Positions 22,976-34,024 of a stretch of DNA of 64,000 nt are shown here, piece after piece (positions within the stretch are counted from its first letter, which is position 1; every line of letters starts with the position of its first letter). This DNA is from Phialocephala subalpina (Eukaryota; Ascomycota; Leotiomycetes; Helotiales; Mollisiaceae): NCBI GenBank assembly GCA_900073065.1, contig FJOG01000005.1, forward strand, positions 372,001 through 436,000, in the 5' to 3' direction. Position numbers and translations under genes: made by a program. Below the pieces are notes generated by a model. That model saw nothing but the letters and a program-made list of their open reading frames with translations. It had not been told where the DNA came from and did no database searches.

Positions 22976-25911
22976 TTGCCAGTCCAGAGCCCATTCGAAC
23001 TGCGTATCAACCCGCTTCTAGCAAAGTACGGTGGCCGTGTCGCTGCTTTCCGGGAATGGATGACACATAGCGTCTTGTATGCAGTGATCGATCCCGACGT
23101 CGAAGAGCGAAAGGCCTTTATCCCCATACCTGATGCTAAAGCGCACCTAGCATATCAAGGCCGTGTAGACGATATCCTACTCGAGATCACTGGTTCCACT
23201 ATTTCTCCCATTGATGCTGAAACCATCCTGTCAGAATATGTTGCTGTTCTCTGTATCCTGATTGAAATCGAAAAAGGTGCCGCGATTTCCGAGTTTGTTC
23301 GTCGTGGTTGGAACGACCACCAGCTCCCTTGTGGGCCGAACGTTGACGATTTGGGGTTTCCATTCCGCGATGGAGACTTGCACCAGAAATTCTGTCATGT
23401 ACAGATGAAATTTTGTGTTCCGGACTTCAGCAGAAACATGCACGGAGACTTTGACGAGACGCGCATATTACCCATATCTAGGAAGAGAAAGATTTCGGAT
23501 CACGGAGGCGGTGCAACGTTGTATGAAGTCAGAGTTCATGGCATATATAACAAGCTTCATACAGTAAGGTACTCCAACGAGCTTGTCAGGACTAGGACTG
23601 ATGCCGTCCAAGGACGTAGGCGACTCCCTGCTGAAAGACACCTTCGCACTCAGGACATATAGTATCGCTAAGGTACAATTTTACGATTCCAAACTCCACG
23701 CTCTTCGAAAACTACAACAAATCAGAGACAAACACTTGATCGGGGTATATGGAAGCTACACGCAAGGGAACAGCTACAACGTACTCTTGGAGTGGGCAGA
23801 CCGAGGCTCCTTGGAGCATTATTTCCAGTTGACCAACCCCCCGGCTGGCATAGTAGGTATAACCAATTTTTGGACCTCACTCTTTGGAACCCTCAGAGCA
23901 CTCCATACCATTCACCAATTCGAGGCTGGCTTTGATGCGAAGTGTTGAATGGGTTCGTATGAATTTTTGAACTGCTTTCCCCTCTAGCCATCTGACTTCT
24001 TATAGGTGGCATCAAGATGTAAATCCGAATACTATTCTCGCGGTCAGCAACGGAGCAGCCTCGCCTTACCAGGTGCAGTTCAAATTGAGAGATCTTCAGT
24101 TCAGATTGAGAGATCTTCATCTCGCTCATCTTCGTGGTTTTGTCGATAATGAAAGTTCGTCTACTGCTCAAGATGTTTTCGAAGCTCAAACATACGGTAA
24201 ATCAATCCACCATCCGGTGGACGTTATGTCTTTCTAAATTCCGTTCAGCTGCACCTGAATGCTTTCTCGACAACAATTTCTGGGTTGAGAGTCCCTGCCG
24301 AGCTAAACAGGATGCGGATGTCTGGTCATGTGGGTATGTGCTAAGCGAAGCCGCAGTTTGGATTGTGAAGGGATACGACTCTATTTTGAGGTACCGAAAA
24401 TCTAGAAGAGCGGCGGCCGAGTGCTTGTCAGGCCATCTTGGGGATAGTTTCCATGATGGTAAATCTACGCTCCCAGTTGTCTGGACGTGGCACGACGAGC
24501 TTATGAGTAGTGTTCTCGCCGCCGATCGAATCACCCCTGCTGTCCTCACGATGATCGAAGAACACATGCTCACAAAGTCAATTGACAGACTCGACTCTGG
24601 TCAGCTTATGATAAGAGCAGAAAGGATGTTGAAAGAGCTGCAAGCATTGGAAATTCCGATTCGACCACCAAGCCCGCAACCTACCTGGTTTAGACAATCC
24701 GCCCATCCGGCGATGCCCATGAGTTACCGACAAGAGCAGTTATTCAGCAACCGGGGCACACTGCAAATGAGAATGGCTAGCAACATGCCAGCCATGGTAT
24801 GCGATACACAAACCAAGGCTCTCCGATTCTATCTGAGGACCGCGTTGAAGAGCCCGGCACCATTTCGGTGTTTGATCAAGGACGTAACGAGTCCGGTATG
24901 ATTCAAGAAGCCGAATCCAGTCAGGCCATAGCTCGCCGGATTAGTTGGGGTACAATTCCCTAATATTCTCCGCTAATCCTCCCAAATCCGGTACCTCTAA
25001 ATGTGTCGAAGAAACCTACCACGACATCAGGAATACCTTTCCTAACAATTGCTACTGCAATGGAAATGGCGAGATCAGAAGAAGCAAAATAACAAATTGC
25101 TTAATCGATTCAGGAAGCGTGAGGAAATGAAGCTCCCTGGTGAACACCTATTTGGCAGACTTGGGAAGAGAGATCATGTAAGTATTTATATCCTTACCTT
25201 TAGCTTGGCATGATAGCTGATATCACGACAGGTATTCATTATCGACGACGCAGATTCCATGATACCACATTGGGACGAAATGTGTGAACTCTTCGCCATC
25301 CTCGCCTACGTGGTCAAAGCATCCGACGAAGATGGCATCGAAGTCTACTTTACCATGGACAACCAAATCTACAAGAATAAGAATGTCACCGCCCTTGCCA
25401 ATACCGTTCGAAATCGCAAGGAGGATCTTGATGGGAGCAGCAACATCAACATGTGCCTCGGCATGATCCTTACGAACTATAAACAAGAACTGCGGCGTGA
25501 GCACCATCGGCGACGATTCACCGCATCTTCTGCCTTCGCTGAAGATAAGAAGCCTCTGACGGTTTATGTACTCACTAATGGTCGATAGACTTTAAAAGCC
25601 GATCCTACGCGAGAAATTAAGGACATTGTCGAGTCGCTCGTGGAATTGCGATGCCAGCCTTCCCAGGTAGGCATCCAGTTCATTAGTTTTGGAAATGATC
25701 CCATTACCCTAGCCAGACTCGATCACCTTGATAATGGGCTCAATTTAGAACTGTTTGTGTGGGATCTCTCCTTGGGGCTCAAAAACTGATTATATCAGCG
25801 ATCTCGTGGATCATACACGGTCGAGTGGCAATCTTTGGAAGATGGTGCTCGGCGCTATTGACGAAGAACGGGACCCAGTCGACGAACCTAACGAACCTGG
25901 CGCTGAATGAA
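22976..25911 (+). pseudogene. Decayed kinase-like + von Willebrand A fungal gene
   Basis: The N-terminal fungal block is intact (INPLLAKYGGRVAAFREWMT, VIDPDVEERKAFIPIP, VLCILIEIEKG). The kinase domain follows: RKISDHGGGATLYEVRVH (glycine loop), then an intron to DSLLKDTFALRTY, VLLEWADRGSLEHYF, WHQDVNPNTILAVSNGA (in place of HRDIKPxN), and YAAPECFLDNNFW created by an intron at 24197-24248. The vWA domain is VFIIDDADSMIPHWDEM (after intron 25178-25231) through YVLTNGR. Lesions: a one-base frameshift near 23938 (GFDA/EVLNGW), a shifted frame from about 24800, several stops around 24950-25100, and TAG 25586-25588 where related proteins have Trp. The end reads NLWKMVLGAIDEERDPVDEP to TGA near 25911. 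Inactive as read. Confidence 0.7.
24079..24120 (+). repeat. 21-bp in-frame tandem duplication in the kinase pseudogene
   Basis: Two 21-nt units (24079-24099 and 24100-24120) differ at two positions and encode FKLRDLQ and FRLRDLH, doubling the segment that follows the catalytic-loop remnant. Confidence 0.8.
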
Positions 25912-27479
25912 ACAAAGAAGATAGCTGCTATTGGCTCAAGCATCTATCTTTTGTCGACAATTCTCTGACAACTCTCCGTCCTGGCGCTCGCACTCTCGCT
26001 CTATGATTCTTAATTTAGACTAAGCATTACCACCTCTCCGCCAACCTACCAGGATTACTCATTATATTGTCTCGTCTACAACATATTACGCCATTCTTAT
26101 TCTTCTTTTCGAATTCGAAAATCTATTTGATCCTGCATTCTACCCATTCTGTTGTTTTCTTGTATATATATTAATATCCACAATATTGTTTGTGAGCATT
26201 TTGTTGTATATTATTATATATTGCTGTGTTCATGTCTTTGTAGATTGTTCGAGTCTTGCTACCATTTTGAGCTTATCATCTATGTGAGCAGTACATTTTC
26301 TGGGGGCATATATTAAGATGGCGCTTATTATTCATGACTGTATGAGGGAACGAACTGGTATTGGAGTTGTAAATTTGGTTAGGGATTGGACGGGGAATGG
26401 ACTGGAAGGCGGACGGAAGAGGCGTCGAGCCAAGCATTGAAGAAACGGAAGGGGATACATCTGCTCATGACAGTTTCCGGAGGCTATTTGGCGGCATGGC
26501 GATTGGATTGGGCATGGATGGATCAAAAATAAAGGACTCTCAAGAGAGCAGTAATCTGGCTTGCATATATATGGCATTGGGAAAATTTCATCTTTTGCAA
26601 GTGAATTTGTTTAGTATGCAAGCGATGAACATGTAACTACACAGGCCAAAAAGGGATTCTTGTTCTGGAATGAACATGAGTTGAGAATGTGATACATTAT
26701 CAAATGCATATTGTTCACGCGGATTAAGAATATCATTACCACGTTTGAACTCCCTCTAGAGTCAGTGTTGCTCATCTAGTGAAAAATCTGTTAACTCCTC
26801 TCATTTTCAATTCATTCTTGAGCCAAAGTCGCATCACATCGAGCGGCACCCCTCCTCACTCATATCCCATTACATCGAGAAAGTGTGAGATGTTTCTCAG
26901 CTTGTCAGTTCTTGTTTTCGGACTTCTTCTACAGGAAAGTGCTCAATACAATACCCTAATGGTGACATGGAGTCAACTACGGCCAACATCACCTGAAGCA
27001 ACCATTCTCTTCTCCCAACTCACCCAGGCTAAGCTTCACGAAGACAAAAAAGTACTGCTCAAAAAATCTGTCTCGATATCCTCGAGCTTCCGAGTCTTTC
27101 GCCTGCAACGCTTTTATAAGAGAATGCCTGGAACAATCATCGAGACCACTTGGAGCTGAATACTTAAAGTTGCATACACAAACGAAGAAATGAAGATCAT
27201 TTCAGGTATTTATTGAAAATTCATTGAAACGCTAGCTCACAGGCATTCTACCTTGCGAAAACTACCCAGCTTGCTGTGGCGCTGTCCCTTTTAGAAATAC
27301 CGTCTCGCTGCGAACTCCCAATGAAAAACAGATCAGATCTTCGATGCAATAGTAAAGCTTCCTTTCCTATTTTCCTATTTCCTTGCTCTTCCTCCTGCCG
27401 CAAGGAGTCCTTCTATCCGCACAAAGCTCTCAAGTCCTAAGAAAATCTTCTCCGGCGTATCCTCCCTCCATATCTTCAA
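25912..27479. other. Intergenic, AT-rich in part
   Basis: No supported gene. 26100-26260 is distinctly AT-rich (repeated tatata and ttgtt). The open frame 26779-27159 has no recognisable features. 27300-27479 is the 3' flank of the phosphogluconolactonase gene. Confidence 0.4.
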
Positions 27480-28262
27480 TCAAAGACTTCCTCTCCGTGG
27501 GAAACTGACACCATCCACCGCTGCAAAATCCGTGAACCAACTAGCCCTCTCGCCCGCTCCCTCATTGACCAACGCACATGGCAATCCATTACCCTCCTCA
27601 AAGATCTGCTTCATGATCTCCTTCTTGCCTCCTCCCGTAGCCACAAACGCAATCTTAACCCCATGTGTAACAACCGGCAGACTGAGCGTGATTCTCTTTG
27701 GCGGCGGCTTCGGCGAGTCCTCAATTGGCGCAACCCACGCATCCGTCTCTCTCAACAACGCATGTCCAGGGAACAAACTGCACGTATGACCATCAGGACC
27801 ACATCCCAGCAATATCAAATCGAAGATAGGTAGCTTAACACTATCTCTGCTCGCAAAGCTCTTAACAAGCAATTGCTCATACTGATCCGCAAGTTCCTGC
27901 ACATCATCCAAATGCGCCACATCAATAGGATGCACAACCGGCTTGCCCATCTCCTCTGGAATCCTATCCAACAACTCCTTCTTCAACAACCCGTAATTCG
28001 AGTCTTCGTGATCGAGTGGTACCGCACGCTCGTCTGCGAAGAAGATCTCCCATTTTGAGAACTTGATTTCGTCGTCTGGGCTGGAGGGTTTGGAGAGGAG
28101 GGCTTGAGCGAGGGTTTTGGGGAGCGAGCCTCCCGATACGGCGACTTTGAAGGAGTCGTGGCGGTGGAGGCCGGCGGTTTGGCATTGGATTATGTAGGTG
28201 CGCAGAGTGGTTGCGAGGGCGTCGATGGTGGGGAAGGCGAAGAGGTTGGGTTGTCTTGCCAT
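27480..28262 (-). CDS. SOL: 6-phosphogluconolactonase (SOL family)
   Basis: A single exon on the minus strand encodes 260 residues. I chose ATG 28262-28260 because its context is a perfect fungal Kozak (CCCACCATGGC) and the protein begins MARQPNLFAFPTIDAL, as in the family; the upstream extension to 28538 is Ser/His-rich leader-like sequence. Motifs: FKVAVSGGSLPKTLAQ, WEIFFADERAVPLDHEDSNY, LILLGCGPDGHTCSLFPGH and RITLSLPVV. The enzyme hydrolyses 6-phosphogluconolactone in the oxidative pentose phosphate pathway, a cytosolic step supplying NADPH. Length and all signature residues are normal, with no intron. Which SOL paralogue it corresponds to cannot be said. Confidence 0.92.
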   Translation of the reverse strand: MARQPNLFAFPTIDALATTLRTYIIQCQTAGLHRHDSFKVAVSGGSLPKTLAQALLSKPSSPDDEIKFSKWEIFFADERAVPLDHEDSNYGLLKKELLDRIPEEMGKPVVHPIDVAHLDDVQELADQYEQLLVKSFASRDSVKLPIFDLILLGCGPDGHTCSLFPGHALLRETDAWVAPIEDSPKPPPKRITLSLPVVTHGVKIAFVATGGGKKEIMKQIFEEGNGLPCALVNEGAGERASWFTDFAAVDGVSFPRRGSL

Positions 28263-29913
28263 GGTGGGCGAAGATGTGAGGTGAAGTGGGAGGGTGTGAC
28301 GAGGGGGCTGTTGATTGTGGTGGGATTTGGACTGCGCAAATGCTATCGATAGAGGAAGAGTGAGGATTAGTTGAGTAGAATGGAAAGAGATGCTACGGGT
28401 CTTGTCGCCATGAAAGAAGAGGAAGTGAGAGGGAAGGTGAAGTCCTACCCCGAATTGCGAAATGCGAATGATGTTTGGGAACTTAAATTGATTGTGGGCC
28501 GGGACAGGGCGCAAGCAAGTGCAGCACAATGACCTCAACTCTCAATCAAGGCGATAAGAAAAGATCTGAACTCAATCCGGCTGGACAAAGTTGATTTTAG
28601 CACTTCGCAACGGCTGCCGGGAGGTCTCAAGTTTCAAGAGACGGTGGCGGAAAAGCTGCTGATGTTGATGTTGATATGGTGGTAGTCGAGTCAGGCTGGA
28701 ATCCGTTGGTATGGTGGCTGATGTTTGCATGGAAGCTCAAGTCTAAAAAGTTCACGATCCAGTACAGTACGTGCACGACCAGAGCAGTAACACGAATGAC
28801 GCTGATCCGTTTTATGTAGAAGCCAGAGGCCACTCGAATCTCCAGTTCATATCGTGCCCGTACCGCAGAGCAAGGCTGAATCAGAGGTGAGAAACCAGTG
28901 GATGCCCCAAGAATTGGAAGCAACATCTGCTCCACAAATCACTCCATGGATGACCAAACTTTTTGAAACATTTGGGATCGAGAGATAATAATAAATTCTC
29001 CCAGTCAGCAGGATTCCGGCTTCACACGTTCCTTCAATTCCTCAATGCCGTCTTGCAGTCAGTCTGCTCATTCATCATGCAACTCGAGGGCAACTCTGTG
29101 TTGGCGTGTCCAATGGAAGCATCAGCTAGCTTCTGTCACTTTCTGAGCAAAACATGAAAGCGTTCGTAAGAGTCTTGATGACATGTGATTCTGCCAATTC
29201 GTCCGTTCACCACATTTCTTATCTTGCATCTCGCGTCGGTCCGTAAACTCTCTACTCTCTACTTTAGAGGGACATCGACGATGAGGTCCATGAGGTAGTA
29301 TCGACATCAGGCCACCTTTGACTGCATGTACATGGAAGATACATCAGTATTGAACCCCGGAGAACACGTATCCCCACGGTAGGGGAGTGCCTGTTTTGTT
29401 GCGTCCTGTTCTCTGGAATCGTCTGGATATCTCCGGGGTTTTCGAGTGGCTGGGATTTCTTTTCCGGACCTTGACACCCGCTGCAGAAACTCAATTAACG
29501 GGGTGCGTCGGGCTGAGCTAACATCGAGATCCAACATGATGGCATGCAGTTGAAGAAAGCACGGTGGGATGATGGTGTTGGAGCTTCTTTCAGACAATAC
29601 TGAAGCTCGATGCGAGATGTCCAGGTCTTCGTGGGGGGATCTTCTCGGATGGATGTCGAGGCATCTCTTGTGCATCAAGTCCGACATCAAGAGCAGTTAC
29701 AAAGCTCGAGAATCTCTCGATGACATGTCCGACCTTTTTGATGCTGCATCGTTGAGCTGGAGCGGGATGGCAGAAGCTGAGACATCCCACAGCGGGAGAA
29801 TATGCACGTGATGCGAGATAGTGGGGGGGCACCCGCTAAAGATTCGACGGTCAACGAAAGTTCGAGGGGCGAGAAGAGGGACAAGAAACGTCAGGTTGAT
29901 ACTGCGATTGATA
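28263..29913. other. Intergenic, divergent promoter space between the lactonase and PHO13-type genes
   Basis: The two genes are transcribed away from each other across 1.65 kb. Numerous short frames on both strands (for example 29307-29690 minus) overlap one another and show no protein-like pattern. Nothing specific is identified. Confidence 0.4.
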
Positions 29914-30985
29914 ATGGCATCACCTCCTAAGCATCTCTCCGGAGATCCAACTGCTATCAACGAGTTCATCGACAAGTTTGACGTGCGTTAGTCAGTCCGC
30001 ACAAGAAACCCTCACTCCGCACACTGACTCTTCAACAGATCTTCCTACTTGATTGCGATGGTATTTTTTACGCTTTTGTATCTGCCATTCAATGAATAAC
30101 ATGTCTGTTAGGAGTCCTATGGTCTGGCGATCATTTATTCCCAGGAACAGTTGAGATATTGGAGTACTTGAGATCAAGAGGTAGATCCCAACAATATCTG
30201 AAGTCCCAAACACTTCTGATATTTATCCAGGCAAGAAGGTCGTCTTCGTCACAAATAACTCTACCAAGTCACGAGCCGATTATCAGAAGAAACTCACGTC
30301 GATGGGCATACCTAGCAATATCGAAGAAATTTTCGCATCCGCTTACTCCTCCGCAATCTACATCTCTCGAATCCTGAAAGTCCCACCTCCAAAGAACAAA
30401 GTGTTTGTCATTGGTGAAATTGGTATAGAGACGGAGCTGAAAACCGAGGGCATCGAGTTCATCGGAGGAACAGATCCTGCCTACAGACGAGACATCACAC
30501 CCGAGGACTACAAGGGAATTGCGGACGGAAGTCTTCTGGATGACAATGTCGGAATCGTGCTAGCAGGTCTTGATTTCCACATCACCTACCTCAAATACGC
30601 ACACGCATACCACTACCTCGCACGCGGAGCCAAGTTCCTCGCAACAAACACCGACAGCACCCTTCCCGCAAACCACACATTCTTCCCCGGCGCAGGCTCA
30701 ATATCCATACCATTGATTAACATGACAGGCCAACAACCCACCGCATTAGGAAAGCCTAGTCAAGCCATGATGGATTCGATAGAAGGAAAATTCCAATTCG
30801 ACCGAAAGAAGGCTTGTATGGTGGGCGATCGTTTAGATACAGATATCAGATTCGGGATAGAGGGGAAGCTTGGAGGGACATTAGCGGTCTTGACAGGCGT
30901 TGCTAAAAAGGAAGAATGGGAGGCTGAGGGAGCGCCTGTGGTTCCGGCGTATTATGTGGAGAAATTAAGTGATCTGAAAGGGTGA
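29914..30985 (+). CDS. PHO13: HAD-family 4-nitrophenylphosphatase / phosphoglycolate phosphatase (Pho13 type)
   Basis: Four exons, 29914-29982, 30039-30060 (22 nt only), 30112-30180 and 30231-30985, with introns of 56, 51 and 50 nt, join in frame to 304 residues. The tiny second exon carries the catalytic motif I core: the fused sequence reads FDIFLLDCDGVLWSGDHLFP, with the nucleophile Asp in DCDG. Motif II is VVFVTNNSTKSR; motif IV is ACMVGDRLDTDIRFG. The C2 cap is of the NagD/Pho13 type (FLATNTDSTLP, FFPGAGSISIPL). The enzyme is a metabolite-repair phosphatase (2-phosphoglycolate and related side products) in the cytosol. All key residues are present. Confidence 0.92.
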
Positions 30986-32221
30986 GATCAGGCCATATTG
31001 ACGGGTTGGCTTGAGGCTGTGGCTTTTTTAGATGGTCTAGACTAGACGAAACAATGAATTTAGACGAAATGTCCAGAATGAAGGCAGATGAGGCTTGCTG
31101 AGACTGACATAGCGGGCAGAGCTGAGTGGATTGGGGGGGTGTAAGTTATAACGAATATCCTTCTAGCTAATCTTTAGCAGGACGACATGAGTACTCAACA
31201 TAATGCTAACATTTCAAACTCCTTTCAATGTTGAACAGCGGCATAAAAAAGCCATGTACCACGCCAACTTCAGCCTTCGACTTCACATTCGGACACACTA
31301 TATCAAGACTCGTTCAAGACCTTCAAGAGCAAGAGCAAGATTCAAAAGTTAGGGGTGGAATGTCTGACGCTCATCCTCATTAGCTATCCAACCCGTTACC
31401 CCTCCATTCCCTCTAGATGAGCCTCAAGACTGAGGCAGCACTCGTGTAACAAACGGAGAGTGCTCCCGTATCTACAACCACTTCACCCCTCCAAACCGAA
31501 AAGCGCCACCCCCAACCTCGAACTTTCCAGAAATCGTGACGATAACGCCGGATAGCCTCAATGACGCAATGTCATCAACTATAAGAGAGATTCACAATGC
31601 AAACCCTGAAAAACTGGGTCACGAGGAAACGCCGTACATGAGAATAAACAAGATATCAAGGCTCGAAATGATACCCAACATTCAATGTCTGCATACTCTT
31701 ACATCATTTTTCAGCCACAACTGCGGAAGAAGCGCGGCAATAGAGATAGATGGGACATGCCCAGGCCGTGGACTGCTTTTTCGAGTATGCTCTGGGATGT
31801 TCGGTATGATCTTGTACATCGATGCAGGTCATCTTCTGCTGGTAAAGGAGGTTCGTTGGATTGCAGAACTTCTCACTCACGGCCAAATCACGAATCGATG
31901 ATGTAGCTGTCAACTTTCTCGTCGTGTAGGTTTGCTGCCCTGAACTCGTCCTGAAAATCCCAGCGGCCTTTGGACCCCTTGAAAAGACCCTTGAATTTAG
32001 CTGCATAAATGATGATCCAGCGATAGAGAAGAGGCTAAGCCCTCTCCACGCACGAATCGCTACTTCCCGGACCATTACCTCCGGGCATGCTCGACATACG
32101 GCAGCAAGCTGTGGTTCTCGGTGACGAGGCCCAGAACTTTTATATTTTCAACAGGACCACCGACCTTTCAAAAATACTAAAAAGAAATTCACGATAATGT
32201 CAACTCGATTATGCCCATGCC
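30986..32221. other. Intergenic
   Basis: No supported gene in 1.2 kb. The frame 31536-31901 is open but its residues are not protein-like, and the opposite strand is equally open. The last ~50 bases contain the short leader before ATG 32222. Confidence 0.4.
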
Positions 32222-34024
32222 ATGGACAGCAGCGATTCTTATTCCGAGGACGAAACCCTCCTTCTTTTAGACAAACGACAGAGCCTAACTAAACATCTTC
32301 TCAAGCATCCCTATGATTTGGTGGGGTACTTAGAGAGGGCGGCCTGCCACTCGGATCTCGCATACCCAGACCTTGCAGCCTCTGATAGTTACAGAGCACT
32401 GCTCCTCTGCGACGAATGCGCCAATGAAGGATTCGAGTACCACGACCAGACCTGGGAAACTCTCCAGCTTCGTTCCAAAGATGGAATCCCCGCCGTGCTC
32501 CAGATGCCTGGAACGAACCAGGTCAAGAATTCGAGCAGTACTGATCTCGCCGGCGGGGTAGAAGGCGTGATAGAAGCTCTCAACATCGATCCTGCAGCAG
32601 AAGACGAAGAGCAGAACCAGCAACGAACCTTGAAAATCGCACATCTTGCCTCGATACGATGTTACCGCCGCCTCGCAATCAGCCTGCTATTATGCGGCTG
32701 CTTAAAATCCGCATTCGAATTCTGCACGAGGGGCCTAGCCGCTGCGCCCGACGACGAAGAGCTCCTCCAGGCGAAAGAATACATCGAGAGGATGGCCAGG
32801 GGAAGACTGAAGGTAGACAGGGACAGCCCCAATGTGGAGATCAATGATCTGCCAGACCAAGGGCTGGTACGGCGGGAGATCTATCCATGGAACGACCACG
32901 AGCCAAACCGGTTTTCGCAGGCAACACTGGACTTTCTGAATGGTCAATTGAAGGACGTTGCTCCGAAATGCGAGGTCCGGGTTACTGAGTTACCGACACT
33001 CCTAGAATCTGCGAGTATGACGGACGATTATGGGATTATACCTACGAATAAGCAATTGGGGCTGTTTGCAAAGGAGGATATTGAGCCGGGAGAGACGGTG
33101 CTGTTTGAGCACTCCCTTTTGGCGGCCAACAATCGGTTGAAGGAGACGTTGTGCGATGCTTGCAGTACGGAATTACCTCCGTTGACGGACGACAGTCCCG
33201 TGGTAGGATGTCCAGAATGTGACGATATCATGTTCTGTAACGAAGAATGCTTGACGAGAGCACAAGAGGAATACCACCCCGCAGTCTGCGACATGGATAT
33301 CGAGACACTCTTCAAAGACGTCGACCCGAAAGAGAAGACATCTGCCCTCTATCTCCACCTCTTAGCACGAGTTCTCGCCATGTCCGCAACTCAAGAAGTC
33401 CATCCCCTCGAACTATCCGAAGTGAAATACATCTGGGGAGATTTTCTACCAAGTAGAGCAAATGCGGTCCCGCACTCCCTCAACGCCCCTCCACCACCGA
33501 TATGGACCCTTCCATTTTCGTTTCAATACAACATCGCCGGTCCCCTCCACGTCCTCGAGAAAATGGACATTGATATCTATACCTCACTCGCCTCCTATGA
33601 CCTCTGGATCCTTAACACTCTCTACTCCAAATTCCGCGGCACCGCCTCCGCACGCGTCAACTCCCGAAACGGACACCCAGAAGTAGCAGCCGTGCACCCT
33701 CTCTGGTGTCTCGCAAACCATGATTGTGATCCTAACGTACAATGGGAATGGGGCGGACGAATGAATCTCTGGTGTCGAGGGAAACGGATTGATGGTAAAC
33801 CGGGAGGGATTAAGGCTGGAGAGGAGATTCTGAACCATTACTGTGATATTGAGTTGAAGGTTAGGGATAGGAGGGAGTGGGCGAAGGGAAGTCTTGGGGG
33901 GTGGTGTATGTGTGACAGGTGTAGGAGGGAGGCAGGTGAGGAGATGAGGAATGGAGTTGCACAAACGGATGGGTCGGACTCGTTGGAGGATTTGGTTAAT
34001 GGCGTTGCTGGTCATGATCTCTAG
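32222..34024 (+). CDS. SET-domain protein with N-terminal TPR-like helices and MYND-type zinc insert (SMYD-like)
   Basis: A single exon encodes 600 residues. The first ~200 residues form helical TPR-like repeats (LLKHPYDLVGYLERAACHSD ... CYRRLAISLLLCGCLKSAFEF). The SET domain begins near residue 278 (LGLFAKEDIEPGETVLFEH) and is split by a Cys-rich module (CDACSTE ... CPECDDIMFCNEEC ... HPAVC). It resumes with CLANHDCDPNVQWEW and GEEILNHYCD, followed by a post-SET motif, WCMCDRC. This arrangement is that of SMYD-type protein lysine methyltransferases using S-adenosylmethionine. The NHxCxPN and Tyr-containing motifs are present, so it is likely active. Substrate unknown. The C terminus is Asp/Ser-rich. 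Confidence 0.85.
   Translation: MDSSDSYSEDETLLLLDKRQSLTKHLLKHPYDLVGYLERAACHSDLAYPDLAASDSYRALLLCDECANEGFEYHDQTWETLQLRSKDGIPAVLQMPGTNQVKNSSSTDLAGGVEGVIEALNIDPAAEDEEQNQQRTLKIAHLASIRCYRRLAISLLLCGCLKSAFEFCTRGLAAAPDDEELLQAKEYIERMARGRLKVDRDSPNVEINDLPDQGLVRREIYPWNDHEPNRFSQATLDFLNGQLKDVAPKCEVRVTELPTLLESASMTDDYGIIPTNKQLGLFAKEDIEPGETVLFEHSLLAANNRLKETLCDACSTELPPLTDDSPVVGCPECDDIMFCNEECLTRAQEEYHPAVCDMDIETLFKDVDPKEKTSALYLHLLARVLAMSATQEVHPLELSEVKYIWGDFLPSRANAVPHSLNAPPPPIWTLPFSFQYNIAGPLHVLEKMDIDIYTSLASYDLWILNTLYSKFRGTASARVNSRNGHPEVAAVHPLWCLANHDCDPNVQWEWGGRMNLWCRGKRIDGKPGGIKAGEEILNHYCDIELKVRDRREWAKGSLGGWCMCDRCRREAGEEMRNGVAQTDGSDSLEDLVNGVAGHDL

Noticed and set aside
28263..28538. N-terminal extension of the 6-phosphogluconolactonase open frame
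   Set aside because: The ATG at 28262 has a consensus context and gives the family N terminus; the upstream part is leader-like.
30986..31901. Possible gene after the PHO13-type phosphatase
   Set aside because: Open frames are short and overlap on both strands, with no start context or splice sites.
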